A DNA stretch of 64,000 nucleotides from Macroventuria anomochaeta (Eukaryota; Ascomycota; Dothideomycetes; Pleosporales; Didymellaceae): positions 1,941,452-2,005,451 of the forward strand of contig NW_022985362.1 of assembly GCF_010093625.1 (NCBI RefSeq), given 5' to 3'. Within the stretch, counting starts at the first letter, position 1. Each line of letters opens with the position of its first letter. The notes under the pieces were generated by a model. It made no database searches. It had not been told where the DNA came from and saw nothing but the letters and a program-made list of their open reading frames with translations. Below are positions 1-10,789 of this stretch, piece by piece. The position numbers and the translations under genes were made by a program.

Positions 1-1050
1 TACATGCCATTCATGCGTTTCTCAGTGTCGAAGGTCCCAGGTTCAACCATATAGAACAGTGCGAATTCATCAACCGGCATGTTTCTCTCAGCATTCTTCG
101 ATTGAACGGCGATCTAACACGCTGCAGCCTGTAAAGTTGGCCATCAAGCAAGCCGAGATCGGCCAATCTTAGCCTCAGTTATCGCTAGCCGGACGCAGCT
201 TTTGGAATCGATGTGACGTGTTGGTCGCAGCACTGCTTCCTTCAGTTGGACCACTGCACGCGGAGGCCTACGCCCAACAACCTTTAACGCATTGAAACAC
301 TGCGCTCGCTTGCTTGCCGGCGCAAACTCCTGAATATTCAAGAAGCAAGTTCTGAAATATTCTTATATGGATATCTAATAATTTTTAAAGTTTTCGTCAT
401 TTAGCAAACATATCAATTGATAGACATAGTGGTAGACCACTAGACATGATAGTAGACTATCGACATAATGGTAGCCCACCAGAAAGCCCTAATTCGACTC
501 TGGGCAGCGTGCATCTTTTTTGCTTTTGTTTTTGTTGCTCGGTGTTAGCGCACTTTCACTAGCACCTTCACTGCCGCATCGCACAGTGCATGGACACATT
601 TCTTCAGCCGTATCTCCATTTTTGGCCTCCTTGTCACAGTACTATCGCGGACGTGTTTTCTCGATGAAGGTTTTCGATGCTCGTAGGAACTGACTTTCCA
701 AGCAATTGAAGATGCCCTGAACACAGTAGGAACTACGCACAGATTATTAGAGGCTTTCTGATTTAGAGGTCGTACCAACTGCACGCCAAGAACGTCGAAC
801 GGTCCGACTTCCATCTATTTTGTTACTGATATCTACTCACGAACTACTTCACATTACAACATTCGCATACCACTCAGACGGGACTTATTCCAGAATGCAT
901 CAGATTACACCGCGCTATGCTGAGAGATATGTACAAGAATGCAAATGCTAGCCTCCAATCCAAAGTGCGCACCACCGCGCTATACATGCTCCAAAACATA
1001 CACAAGAAACCGACCTAGAGGAGTCGAATCGCTCCGCTCCTCCACATCGT
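1..1050. other. Intergenic, no gene recognised
   Basis: No reading frame here resembles a known protein; the two short frames at 144-341 and 545-814 have no recognisable domain. The only clear structure is a three-unit palindromic minisatellite at 423-481, listed separately. Confidence 0.5.
423..481. repeat. Three-unit ~20-bp palindromic minisatellite
   Basis: Three adjacent units (423-442, 443-461, 462-481) each begin GACAT and carry a short inverted repeat around a central AG: AGTGGT/ACCACT in unit 1, GATAGT/ACTATC in unit 2, and a weaker TGG/CCA pair in unit 3. The stem sequence differs between units 1 and 2 while the pairing is kept. Confidence 0.7.
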
Positions 1051-2803
1051 CTAAGCGCGGCACATCCTGCCATCCTTGTCCACAGTCCACGTCTCACTAC
1101 CAACGCTCTTAAGGTTGTAGAAAATGTGGTTAGGGTCGTACTTGTTCTTGATTTGCTTAAGCTTCTCGTAGTTGCCGCCGTAGAAGGTGGTCTGCCAGTT
1201 CTTCTGCTGGAAGTCGGCCTCGTTCATGTACGATCCACTTCCAGGAGTGACAGCTTCGATCTTGGGCATGAGCACTTCAGTCATCTTTTTTTGTGCGGCC
1301 TCCATGTCGGTCCAGGGGGCGGTACTGTTCCAGTTGGTGATGAGCTGGAGCTGGGTGATGGTGTCGCGCCACGCTGGCAGGACGGCATTGTCAGGTGTGT
1401 TTGCGCGCTTAGAGTAGTCGGCTGAGCTGCCGGCGAGAAGGACACCCTCATTTGCGAGCTCGGCGAGGACCTTATTCAGCTCTGCGGTGTTGTTCTCGAC
1501 GACTGAGCGGGGGATCAGACGACCGCCGAATTGGTAACGGTTGACCTCGAAGCTGCCCTGGGGCAGAGGGCCGAGGTAGCGGTCGTAGTGGTCACGGTAT
1601 GCGAGCTCGCTGTACACAATAGGGGGAGTGATGCCAAGCGAGACGAGGTAGTCGGAAAATGGCTTGAGAACTTCCTTAGCTTTAGCTGCGTTCGAGTCCC
1701 AGATGGTGAGGGGCTTGATGACAAGGTACTGGGTGCTGATAAGGAAGACAACCATGGCGCCGGCGTCGATCATCGCAGGGAGGAGCTCAACGAACTTGGC
1801 TGTGATGGCAGCGTAGTTTGTGGCGTTAGTGGAGGAGGCAAGAAGTTGCATAGCAGCACCACCGACTGTCTTCGACTCGTGTGCCTTGACGGTAATAGAG
1901 GTGACAATGCCGTAAGTGCCACCGCCACCGCCGGACAGAGCCCAGTACAAATCCGAGTTCTCAGTCGGCGAGGCAGTAAGGACCTCGCCTTCTGCTGTGA
2001 CGACCTCGAAGGAAAGAGTCTGATCAGCAGCGAGACCAAATTGGGTGCTCAGGATCGAGTGACCACCACCTTGGGTGAAACCGCCAGCGAGACCGACAGT
2101 AGCACATTCTCCGGACATGACTGTAAGGCCTTGTTTGTTTGCAGCCTCAACGAGTTCGTAACCAATAACACCAGCACCAACAGTGGCTGAGGACCCTGTG
2201 TAGTACTTGTCAGACCATTGACCGAAGGTGATGTTCTTTAAGCCTTGTGTCCAGACAGCAAGCGCTCCAGCACCAGTAGACCTGCCCAAGAAGTCGTGAC
2301 CGGTATTGCGAGCCAGGACACGCACGTTCTCGGCCTTAGCAAACTCAAGAGCAGCGACGACATCCCAAGCCTCGGTGGCCTTGACTGAGTAGGAGACGTA
2401 GTTGCCAAGCGTGCAAGGAATGCTGCGGTTAGAGAAGGGGTCGCATGCCTGAGTGGCGAAGTACGCCTGCATAATTGAATGAGAAGAGGGAGTGCTGTCA
2501 TCGTCAGTTGTTGTAGTTGTGCTTGATTGAACGTACTCACTGTGTCAGAGGGTTGGTCCACGCTGCCTTCAGAGCATCGCAGGCGCTAGCGTCGTAGGTG
2601 GGATCGTGGCATGGCGAGCCAATGGGGACAGTTTTGACCAGCTTGCCATTGACGGTTTCGTTCAATGTCGACCATGCCTCAGTACTTGGCCAGTCGGCAT
2701 CGCCAGGCAGGACGTGGCACTTCGTGTTGTTCTGGTTCTGGGCACCAATCAACTTCGCTAGAAGCATAGCCCAAATGAGCTTTGCAATGTGAAGGAGCTT
2801 CAT
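1051..2803 (-). CDS. Secreted FAD-linked oxidase, BBE/6-hydroxynicotine oxidase type
   Basis: Two exons, complement(1051..2494, 2541..2803), about 568 residues, with a 46-bp intron (GTGAGT...CAG) whose phase joins LTH to TPSSHSIM. The first ~21 residues are a signal peptide. The FAD-binding PCMH domain shows RNTGHDFLGRS, whose His is a usual covalent flavin site, and SGECATVGLAGGFTQGGGH, whose Cys is the second covalent site in bicovalent members. The C-terminal BBE segment has YDPNHIFYNLKSVGSE. Such enzymes oxidise alcohols, sugars or secondary metabolites with O2 and are often secreted by fungi. The substrate cannot be told. No biosynthetic cluster genes are adjacent, so a carbohydrate or detoxification role is as likely as secondary metabolism. 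Family call is firm. Confidence 0.92.
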
Positions 2804-4252
2804 CTTGCCGAGAAAGTAGAGAGAATTCAGGTGGGAATTCAGCCGGTGGTGATGATACCAAGAAGACAGCCTTATAGCCTCATATATAGTCAGTAGATGT
2901 CCCCTTTCTCGTTTTCACGACCTCGCCACAGACTATTGCGATGCCATGTCTCCATTTCGGAGGCCATCTCGAAGGAGAGCGTCTGGATCCGTTTGAATGG
3001 AATGCTTCGAGGGTCTTTCGTGGCGTTGCTTCCTCTTGTAGGATATAGCGCCGGTAAAGGTCCACTTGGATGCCGCAACAACCAAAGTTGTCGCTGCGGT
3101 TTCTCTGCCGTCAACGTCCTTACGGCAATCGTTGGCCGACAACATGGGCTACTCGCAGGGACGCCGCTGAACGAACGCAGTTCGAATCTTCGTTCGGTAA
3201 TACGGCCGTTAGCGCAGGGTCTTTGCAGGCGGGTTCATGGTGAGTGGATAGGGATGCCTTACAGAGTAACCAATGGCATGCCCAGGAGTTCTGAGCTAAT
3301 GCTGGGGAGAAGATCCTCCACGGGCAGTGGCCGTTTCGTGGCCCTGAAACAATGGGATTCGCAGCTAGCGGTAGCATGCGCACGTCCGCGTGCCCAGAAC
3401 CGATGAGGATTGATCCCCTGGACCAGAGTTCGTTGCTCATAGAGAACGGGCGATGCTTAATAGAGGAAGTGCGAAGCGGGATGATTGCGTACTGCGGAAA
3501 TTCTTGCATTGACCAGCCTACGTGCGAACCCACTGTTGCGCTGATCTTGTAGCATTATCGATCTGACGAATTTAGCCGTACATGTACCACTGCAGGTCCC
3601 AACATGTCAGCTTGATCTGACTGTCCATGCTGCAGTCGCACGGGAGGGTTTCGGCAGGCGGCGTCTCTAGCGTGCGGACCCCAGACTCTTCGCCGAGGCT
3701 TCACCGTCACCCTTGACGGCGCTGCAGCGATATACCGTGGGAATGCTCATGCAATCCGTGGTACCTAGCGACATGTGCGCCACGGACACCTGTGCCGACA
3801 ACCTTCTGCATTATCGAAACGTCTTGGCTGTGCTACTGCCGTGCTACTGCCGGCAGAGTACCCAAACGTAGACGCATAGTCGTCAACAATCAATCAAGTG
3901 GGGCTCAGAGAGCTCAGCTTGACTTGATTGATTACCCGTTCGAGCCCAGCAGTTACTTGTATAGGCTTAACCCCTACTGTTTTGGGTAAGCGTGTGAAGA
4001 GGGTTCGACTTGACAACTATGGTAGACGCACGGTAGTTGCACAGTAGTCGCACGACTCGTGGGCTAAATCATACATGAAGCTTGAGTATAGACAACGCGA
4101 TTAATCCCTGCGCATATCATACTCTTCGCTATCTATGGTGTGACCCACGAGCAGTCTGGCCTTTGACTGACCAACAGTCGTTCTCCCGCATTGCGCAACC
4201 TCAATTTGAACAAGGGATTCTCCTTGGGAGCTCAGCTTCCAGCATCTTCACC
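2804..4252. other. Intergenic, no gene supported
   Basis: About 1.45 kb between divergently placed genes. Overlapping frames on both strands (for example 2897-3406 on + and 3120-3533 on -) have no recognisable domain and cancel each other as evidence. The part next to 2804 should hold the promoter of the FAD oxidase, and the part before 4253 that of the CFEM receptor. Nothing else was seen. Confidence 0.5.
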
Positions 4253-5736
4253 ATGAAGCTTCACATCCACGCATTGCTGTTCCTGCTTTTGGGACTGTGT
4301 GCGACAACATTTGCACAGTCCAAATTGCCAGCCTGTGCTGTGAGTCTGCCAGTTTAGTTTCACCCCCGCCTCATTTCGTACTGACAGATCCTAGCAACTC
4401 TGCCTCAAGAGCGCCTTTGGAACGAACACCTGCACGCCTACCGATCAAGCATGTATCTGTACAAACTCCATTTTCCAGGGCAATGTCACAGCATGCGTCG
4501 CCACGACCTGCACCATCCCTGAGTCGTTGAGTATGTTAATACCATAGTCTCTACAGAGTGCGCGCTGACGGTTCCCAGTGACCCGCAACATCAGTCTCAC
4601 CAACTGCGGCGCACCTGTTCGCAACCATGGCCAAGACTACGTGGTCCTATCCAACACTATGATCATCGTTGCCGCAGCGTTCGTCGTTATACGCTTCATG
4701 TTCAAGGCCACAGTATCGCGAATGGACTTCGGCTACGACGACTGGTGTGTTCTCATCACACTCATCTCTGCAGTACCGAGCGCCATCGTCACTGTATACG
4801 GCACTGTGAAGCACGGTCTTGGTCAGGACATTTGGGCCCTGACACCTCAGCAAATCACCGAGATGTTGAAGTGGTTCTACGTTATGGCATCACTTTACTT
4901 CACTCAAGTCACGCTCCTGAAGTTGTCACTGATCTTTTTCTACATCCGCGTCTTTCCAAACAAAGAAGTGCAGCGACTCCTGTGGGGTACCGTGGTGTTT
5001 GTGACGCTATGGGGAATTGCCTTCGTCATCACTGCTATCTTTCAGTGCCAGCCCATACACTACTTTTGGACAAAGTGGGACGGGCTACACAAGGGCATCT
5101 GTCTGGACATCAACGCCATCACTGCTAGTAATGCGGCGATCAGTATTGCACTGGACTTTTGGATCCTTGGTATACCTCTTTGGCAGCTGTGGGGCCTGAA
5201 ATTGCACTGGAAGAAGAAGGTCGCTGTTGCGCTTATGTTCTGCCTGGGAACGTTTGTAACCATCGTCAGTATCCTTCGACTGCAGGCTTTGGTGCACTTT
5301 GCTGCTTCGTCGAACGCAAGTTGGGAATTCTACGATGTATCGGTCTGGAGTACAATCGAGATCTGTGTGGGAATCATGTGGTAAGCCTTCCAGAAACCTC
5401 AAAACCCTTGACATTTATTCTAACATCAACTTCAGCGCCTGCCTACCTACCCTTCGATTGCTTCTTGTCAAGCTCTTCCCCATTCTTGGTGGCTCCTCGG
5501 CTCGATCCAAGAACAAGTACTACAACTACGGCAGCGGCAATGAGCTGAAGAACATTGGAGGTCAAAGTCAGAGCAAGAGGTCTCACCACAATGGTACTGA
5601 TATTTCAAGTCCAAGGAGTGGGGTATTCGAGCAGGGTGATGGAATCACAATCAAGACGAGCTACACAGTGCAGCACAGCCATGGCGACACCGACGAGGCC
5701 AGTTTGGTCAGCCACGAGGAGAAGCATAAGCCATAG
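4253..5736 (+). CDS. CFEM-domain seven-transmembrane receptor, PTH11-like
   Basis: Four exons: 4253-4339, 4395-4530, 4579-5380, 5436-5736; about 441 residues. A signal peptide (about residues 1-22) is followed by a CFEM module with its cysteine ladder (LPAC, QLCLKS, NTCTPTDQACICTN, TACVATTC, NCG), then seven hydrophobic segments of the fungal rhodopsin-like family, including the conserved FGYDDW motif after TM2. The C-terminal tail is hydrophilic and cytosolic. The class is typified by Magnaporthe Pth11, which senses surface cues, but most members have unknown ligands. All three introns keep phase and the second restores the CFEM cysteines, so the model is well supported. Confidence 0.93.
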
Positions 5737-6437
5737 TCAGAGTTAATTGTATCTATTCTCCAATTCAACAATCATGGTCACGACCTCTACATTGTGCCCT
5801 GTGCCTCCTGACATTCAAGCATTGGTCTTACATTGCCTTCACTTGCTTTCATTTGCCAGTATTTACAACGATAATCCAATGTGTGAATGCAAATCTTGCT
5901 GCCCTCTCTAACCGTCACAAGTGCGAGGGCGAGAACGGCAGCGACACGCCCGTCACATTCTATCCGTCACATCCTAATCCGTCATGCCATACCCACCTTA
6001 CGCCTAGAACTTACTTTTGCAAGGCGAAAATCCACATGCCGATTTCCCTTTCCCATCTCCACTCCTCGTTGCTCAACCACAATCACGTCCTTCCGAGTCA
6101 CGAAAGTTTCGGAGCCGGGGCATCCGGACCAAAACCGCAAGATACGGAAACTTACATGCGCGCTGAAAGGTTAAACCTGCCACGCGTGACTCGTGACCAT
6201 GCGCCGCTCTAAGCGAGGCTGTCACTCCGGGAAAGGTGTTTAAACTTTCGGCGTGCGCCCGATAAGGAAATCACCGTACGAAGTAACATGTCTCAAGCGC
6301 GTGTCACATGCAAAGTTCGTATATCGACAGAAACTGCAGCCCTGGAGAGGCTTCTTGGAATGTGATGAGGTGCTAAAGGCGTGGCGGAGATTTCCATCCC
6401 CTCGTTCCACCTCCACCGTGATTATCTCCAGGGCATT
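5737..6437. other. Intergenic, 3' flank of receptor gene
   Basis: Sequence between the receptor stop and the inverted-repeat element. No reading frame has recognisable protein features. It presumably includes the 3' untranslated region. Confidence 0.5.
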
Positions 6438-7037
6438 AGGGGGTGCAATAATTCGCTTCCCCTCAGCTTGGGTGAGGTCACCAACCCCATCAAACTGAGA
6501 TCCCACGCATCAACCTTGCAACTTCATCCCTACCATAACTCACTCAAATATAATTTTTCTTTGATAATTTCCTGATCAATGAATGCCTTAAAGACCTCTG
6601 AACAAGATTGCAGTCTCAAATGTCCTGATACCTCTGAGCAATCCCACTACTTTGAGGCCTATGATTAATGCCTTGATGATAAGACTCGCAAGTAGATAGC
6701 AGAAGAACATGGTATCTGTGCACACACAGGACGTAACTGGATCAAAGAGAGAGCTCACTGGCAGGATGAGAGGAGTAAGGGCTCAGGAGTAATGGTGATG
6801 AAAAGACAATATTGGCATTGTGGTAATGCTTCATTACACCACAAAACCCTCCTGTATAGCCCTGCGCACCTATATCAATAGCTTTATCTTGAAAATTCAT
6901 TCAGATTGACCCAGGATGAGCCCTCTCAGTTTATAGTTCATCAAATTGTATGGGCATTGTATGGGGGGGGGGGGAAAGGAATGGTGGGGTGGCTTACCGC
7001 ATCTAAGCCCGAGGGGAAGCGAATTATTGCGCCCCAA
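6438..7037. mobile_element. Decayed DNA transposon with terminal inverted repeats
   Basis: The ends are inverted copies: 6440-6464 and 7011-7035 match as 25-bp inverted repeats with one mismatch (GGGGTGCAATAATTCGC against GGGGCGCAATAATTCGC), and weaker similarity runs about 15 bp further in. Between them, on the + strand around 6670-6790, one frame reads IAEEHGICAHTGRNWIKERA, like the helix-turn-helix of fungal Tc1/mariner-type transposases. It is cut by a TAG just before IAEEHG and another downstream. No clean target duplication was seen; a TA lies at the left edge only. A run of 12 G lies at 6963-6974. The element is dead. Confidence 0.6.
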
Positions 7038-7367
7038 GTGAGGGCTGGGTCTAGGCCAAATTCGGGCGATCAGGATCACTCCACGTGTGGTTCAGCTCCA
7101 CTGCATCCAGAGAACTAACTTGTGGTGGGTGCTTCGAGTGTGCAGATCGAGGTGATCCGTGGAAGGTGCCGCTGGTCGATCTGAGATTATCAGATCGTCA
7201 GTGGTGTGAGGGTATGCGGGTGTGCGGGTGAGTTCCGCAATCTCTGCGAGTCAGAATATTCTCGAGGTGCGTCGTTCAAATTTCGAGGTGAGGCCACGTG
7301 GCTGAAGTGTGGATAGCAAATTCACCATTTCGAACTTTATTTTTGAACGTTTGCTCCCTTCGGCACG
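7038..7367. promoter_or_regulatory. Upstream region of the rhodanese/TrhO-like gene
   Basis: About 330 bp between the transposon relic and the next start codon. It must hold most of the promoter of the gene at 7368, so the insertion sits close to that promoter. No specific site can be named with confidence. Confidence 0.35.
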
Positions 7368-8573
7368 ATGACCGAATCCATCGCCAACCAAGACAACTCA
7401 GACCCAGTCGCCTACACGTGCACATGTCCGGCACAGACTGAGGGTGGGCAAGTGTTGCTATTCTACCGCTACTGGGCCAATACACCTGCCTTGCCTCCTG
7501 AGCATGCATCCAAAATCCACAACCCTCAGGCCCTCACCGACTTTCACAGGCAGCTTGTATCCGAACTGCAAACAGGAGGAAAAATTCGCATCGCGATTGA
7601 AGGGTTCAACATCACGGTCGGTGGGACAAGATCTGCGATCGAGGGGTACATCGAAGCATGCTGCGCACACTGGTCATTCGCGGGCATCGATCTTATCACT
7701 CCCTCAGCGCGCGATGCGTACTTCAAACCCACACCAGGCTGCGCATGTGCGTTCAACGGCAAAGCGTCTGTCAGAGTGACAGCTGAAATAACGCCATTGG
7801 GAGTCACTAACTACGCGCCCTCATCATGGTCAAATGTTATTTCCCTGCCGCCCGCAGAGTTTCATGACCTCCTCAAGAAGGGGGATATACCGCTGATTGA
7901 TGTGCGAAATCACTATGAGAGCCGTATTGGGTATTTCGTCACTGGTGACGGGACCGTGGCTGTGAGACCTGCGGTGCGAAGGTTCAGTCAGTGGCCTGGG
8001 TATGTTGTGAGGCATGTCCTGGGCAATGATGTTTACAAGAAGCCTCATGGGGTAGCGACATATTGCACCGGCGGTATACGGTGCGAGAAAGGCGCGCGCT
8101 GGATGCAAGAAGCCTTGGTGAGGGAAGGAGGGTGTAGTGATGCGCCGGTGTACACGCTACATGGCGGCATTGTCGCGTATCAGGCTTGGATGCAAGAGGA
8201 GATCAGTGCAGGGAGAAATATCCCCGAGGACAGCTTCTTCAAAGGGAGCAACTACGTTTTCGATGCAAGAGGAGCCATTGGTGCTCAAGAGGCGGTCTCA
8301 GCATGTCACAGCTGCGGAAAACCGGAGGCTCGCCTCGGTAAATGTGAGGTGCCTGGATGCCACTTGGTGCTTATTGTTTGCGAACTATGTGAGCGGAGAG
8401 GTGGCATATGCTGCTGTGAAGACTGTCGCCAGGTCAACTTGGAACAGCAAGGCACAGCGTCAAAAAGCAGACGTATGTGCAGATGCGAGAATGACCGAGA
8501 AAGGTCACTCTGGGGCGATGGAGGAGCCGGGCTCGGTAAGGGCAAACGACGGTTAAAGACAGCTGCGCGATAA
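7368..8573 (+). CDS. Rhodanese-domain protein, TrhO/TSTD2-like, with Cys-rich tail
   Basis: Single exon, 401 residues. The N-terminal part (about 25-140) resembles the ferredoxin-like domain of bacterial TrhO/YceA, with LLFYRYWAN and IAIEGFNITVGG. The rhodanese domain (about 160-275) has PLIDVRNHYES and the active-site loop YCTGGIRCEKG with catalytic Cys near residue 233. Bacterial TrhO hydroxylates tRNA uridine 34; eukaryotic TSTD2-type relatives are poorly studied, so tRNA modification is inferred from the family. After about residue 300 the tail has paired cysteines (CHSCGK, CEVPGC, CELCERR, CCCEDC), consistent with zinc binding. A basic stretch ends the protein. Confidence 0.88.
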   Translation: MTESIANQDNSDPVAYTCTCPAQTEGGQVLLFYRYWANTPALPPEHASKIHNPQALTDFHRQLVSELQTGGKIRIAIEGFNITVGGTRSAIEGYIEACCAHWSFAGIDLITPSARDAYFKPTPGCACAFNGKASVRVTAEITPLGVTNYAPSSWSNVISLPPAEFHDLLKKGDIPLIDVRNHYESRIGYFVTGDGTVAVRPAVRRFSQWPGYVVRHVLGNDVYKKPHGVATYCTGGIRCEKGARWMQEALVREGGCSDAPVYTLHGGIVAYQAWMQEEISAGRNIPEDSFFKGSNYVFDARGAIGAQEAVSACHSCGKPEARLGKCEVPGCHLVLIVCELCERRGGICCCEDCRQVNLEQQGTASKSRRMCRCENDRERSLWGDGGAGLGKGKRRLKTAAR

Positions 8574-8738
8574 CACAATGACAAGACGCCAACGAATGAA
8601 CTGGAGTCGGGCCCCCCTAGGACCTAATTCATGCGTTCGATAGGCCCAGGGTTCATCGTAAACATACATTCGCCAATTGACCTTTTATTGGATGATATTG
8701 GCTACTCATACGCTGCCTAGCTTACGTGTGCAAGAGCT

Positions 8739-9302
8739 TCACGCCGGATACTTCGCCCTGATTGCGTCCAACTCTACCTATGTTATCTACGTCACAGAAC
8801 CATGCTTCAGGCCTGTTGGAAAGCCGTCTCTGCTCGAAGCTGTCCATGTCTTCATATCTGTCGAGTCAAATGGTACATACGCCGTGTAACTTTGAAGGAA
8901 GATATGGTACCTCTCAGCCACGGTATTATCAGCATACGATGCTGTGCCCTCCCAAGGGCTCCCAGATGTGACATAGCCGGGGACTCGCTCCCAGGAACCA
9001 AAGAGACCACCAGTCGTGTTCTCTCGGTAGATCTGGTTAACGGTCTCGTTCTTGATGAAACGAGTGAAGTGGCTGGGCTGGCCCAGGTACTGGAATTCTT
9101 GGTCAATGAATGGCGTGCCATCTGCAATGTAGTCGGCTGGTGCAGTGAGAGTCTTGAAATCTTTGGTGGTAGTGTATCGGACTCGGTCCAGCCCGGCAAC
9201 ACCGTTGTGCGCTGTGTCGGCAGAAGACAAGCCGTGGCAGTGGCTAGAGAGTATGTGATGAAACGCATCTTGATAAGCTGCTGGCAAGTTGTGAATTGCC
9301 AT
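8739..9302 (-). pseudogene. C-terminal remnant of a GH43-type glycosidase
   Basis: A 171-codon open stretch (stop at 8787-8789) reads like the second half of a family 43 glycoside hydrolase: YTTTKDFKTLTAP, FGSWERVPG and SPWEGTASYADNTV, with the expected acidic Glu, then YVPFDSTDMKTW. The first half with the catalytic base is absent, and no matching sequence lies upstream. Past the stop the same frame continues as VELDAIRAKYPA to a natural stop at 8739-8741, crossing in-frame TAGs at 8787 and 8778. Both would be CAG before a single C-to-T change. The family's usual end lies beyond the stops, so I call it a pseudogene rather than a short gene. Confidence 0.75.
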
Positions 9303-10789
9303 TGCTCAATCTTCGTGCTTTATACCTGAACTGAGAATTTGCAGATCCTCGACAAGACAGAGAATCTTGAAGTTGGACATCGTATAGTCTGAAGATCCCC
9401 AGGTTTATCTCCCCGCATGACCACACAGGCTAGCTTTGTTCGGCCTGTGTCCGAGGTTGACATCCGTACCTGGAGATCCAAGACTTCGTACCTGCAGCAC
9501 CAACGGCGGACGAGGGAGAAGTGACGTGTACGAGATCAGTCAAATCGCCGAGAACACGAGTGTCGAAAAAGCTTCCCGAGTGACATTCCATGACCAACAC
9601 TGCCGAAAAGCATGCATCTCGGGTCAAATTGACGGTGTGAAACAGCAAGTATTTGAGGTTTGCAGAAGATATATCCAGTCAGAGGGACGGTGCAGCCCAG
9701 AGGTTTTTGTTTGGCGCGCTTGTGTCTCCGCTCCAGCTGCGCCTTCTTCCTTCCGACTCTTCGACATGCCACCACAATTCGGTCATCCGCGAGCGCTACA
9801 TTATCACTGCAAGGAATATTCCAAAAGCTCTTTCTTCCGTAACTGGACCTTTCGTAGGTGACATCAGAATAACAGCGCGATGTCGAACGCGTGAGAAGCA
9901 ACGTTCATGACCCCACGCGTGCACGCCCACTTGACTTTCCAGCTCATGCCCTTTGCAAAGCTGCATCACAATACAAACAAGGACCAGCCCTGCATTGCGA
10001 CTTCAAGAAACCATCGCGAAAGTTCTTGCGACTCGCGCAGTCGTTGTCGCCTCGATGCCTCGCATCGGTGCGAACAGACTGGCCCCCAGGTACAGTAGAC
10101 AGTTGGTCCACAAACGCCTAAGCGCAAGAGGGTAGATACTCGTTGGATATAACATCGTCGATAAGATGAGCTTTGATACTGAAGATGCCCAAGGGGTGTA
10201 CCTTGAGAACGGGAGACAGCCTCGAAGAGCAAGAGGGTACAGCGAACAAGGTGTTGTTGGTGGCCAAGCCTGCTGGTGCGCAAGAGCTTTGCGCGGAAAA
10301 GTATGAATCGATGTGAAAACGAGGTGGAGGCTTGAACTTCGCAACCACACCAAGACTTGATTTCAATGCTTCGCAACTCCCGAAGTACCTCATCGATATG
10401 CTTGGCACTGCTTGGCATTGCTTACTGTGGTGTTGCAGACGAAGGCGCATCAAGCTAACAGGGCGACGCTAATACGAGGGCAGATCTTCCCAGCCGTGCA
10501 ACCAATCTGAACTCCCGGTACGACCACGAGCTTCAGGGCCAACATGAACATGTTTCCAATGCCAAAACTCCCATTGGTTGCGTCGTCTCCTCAAATGTTT
10601 ATCTCGATACCGTGTACATCATGAAGAGCATTCGACCTTCCACTCTGAACCAAGTACAACCCAACGTGGTGCTCTCCTCGGTTACAGCAATCCAACCTGG
10701 GGACTGTCAAGCGGCAGAGATGGCATATAAATCGTCCCCAGTGCCACGGCTGTGGAGAGACAGCGACAAGTCGAGTCGGCTACTGTACC
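9303..10789. other. Intergenic, no gene supported
   Basis: About 1.5 kb. Short frames occur on both strands (9436-9861 on +, 9966-10418 on -) without recognisable domains or splice-consistent partners. A TATA-like motif (GGCATATAAATC) near 10725 lies about 60 bp before the PhoD start codon and may be its core promoter. No trace of the missing GH43 half was found. Confidence 0.45.

Noticed and set aside
1531..2190. 219-codon open frame on + inside the FAD oxidase
   Set aside because: It lies antisense to a well-supported exon and has no domain; the open frame follows from codon bias of the real gene.
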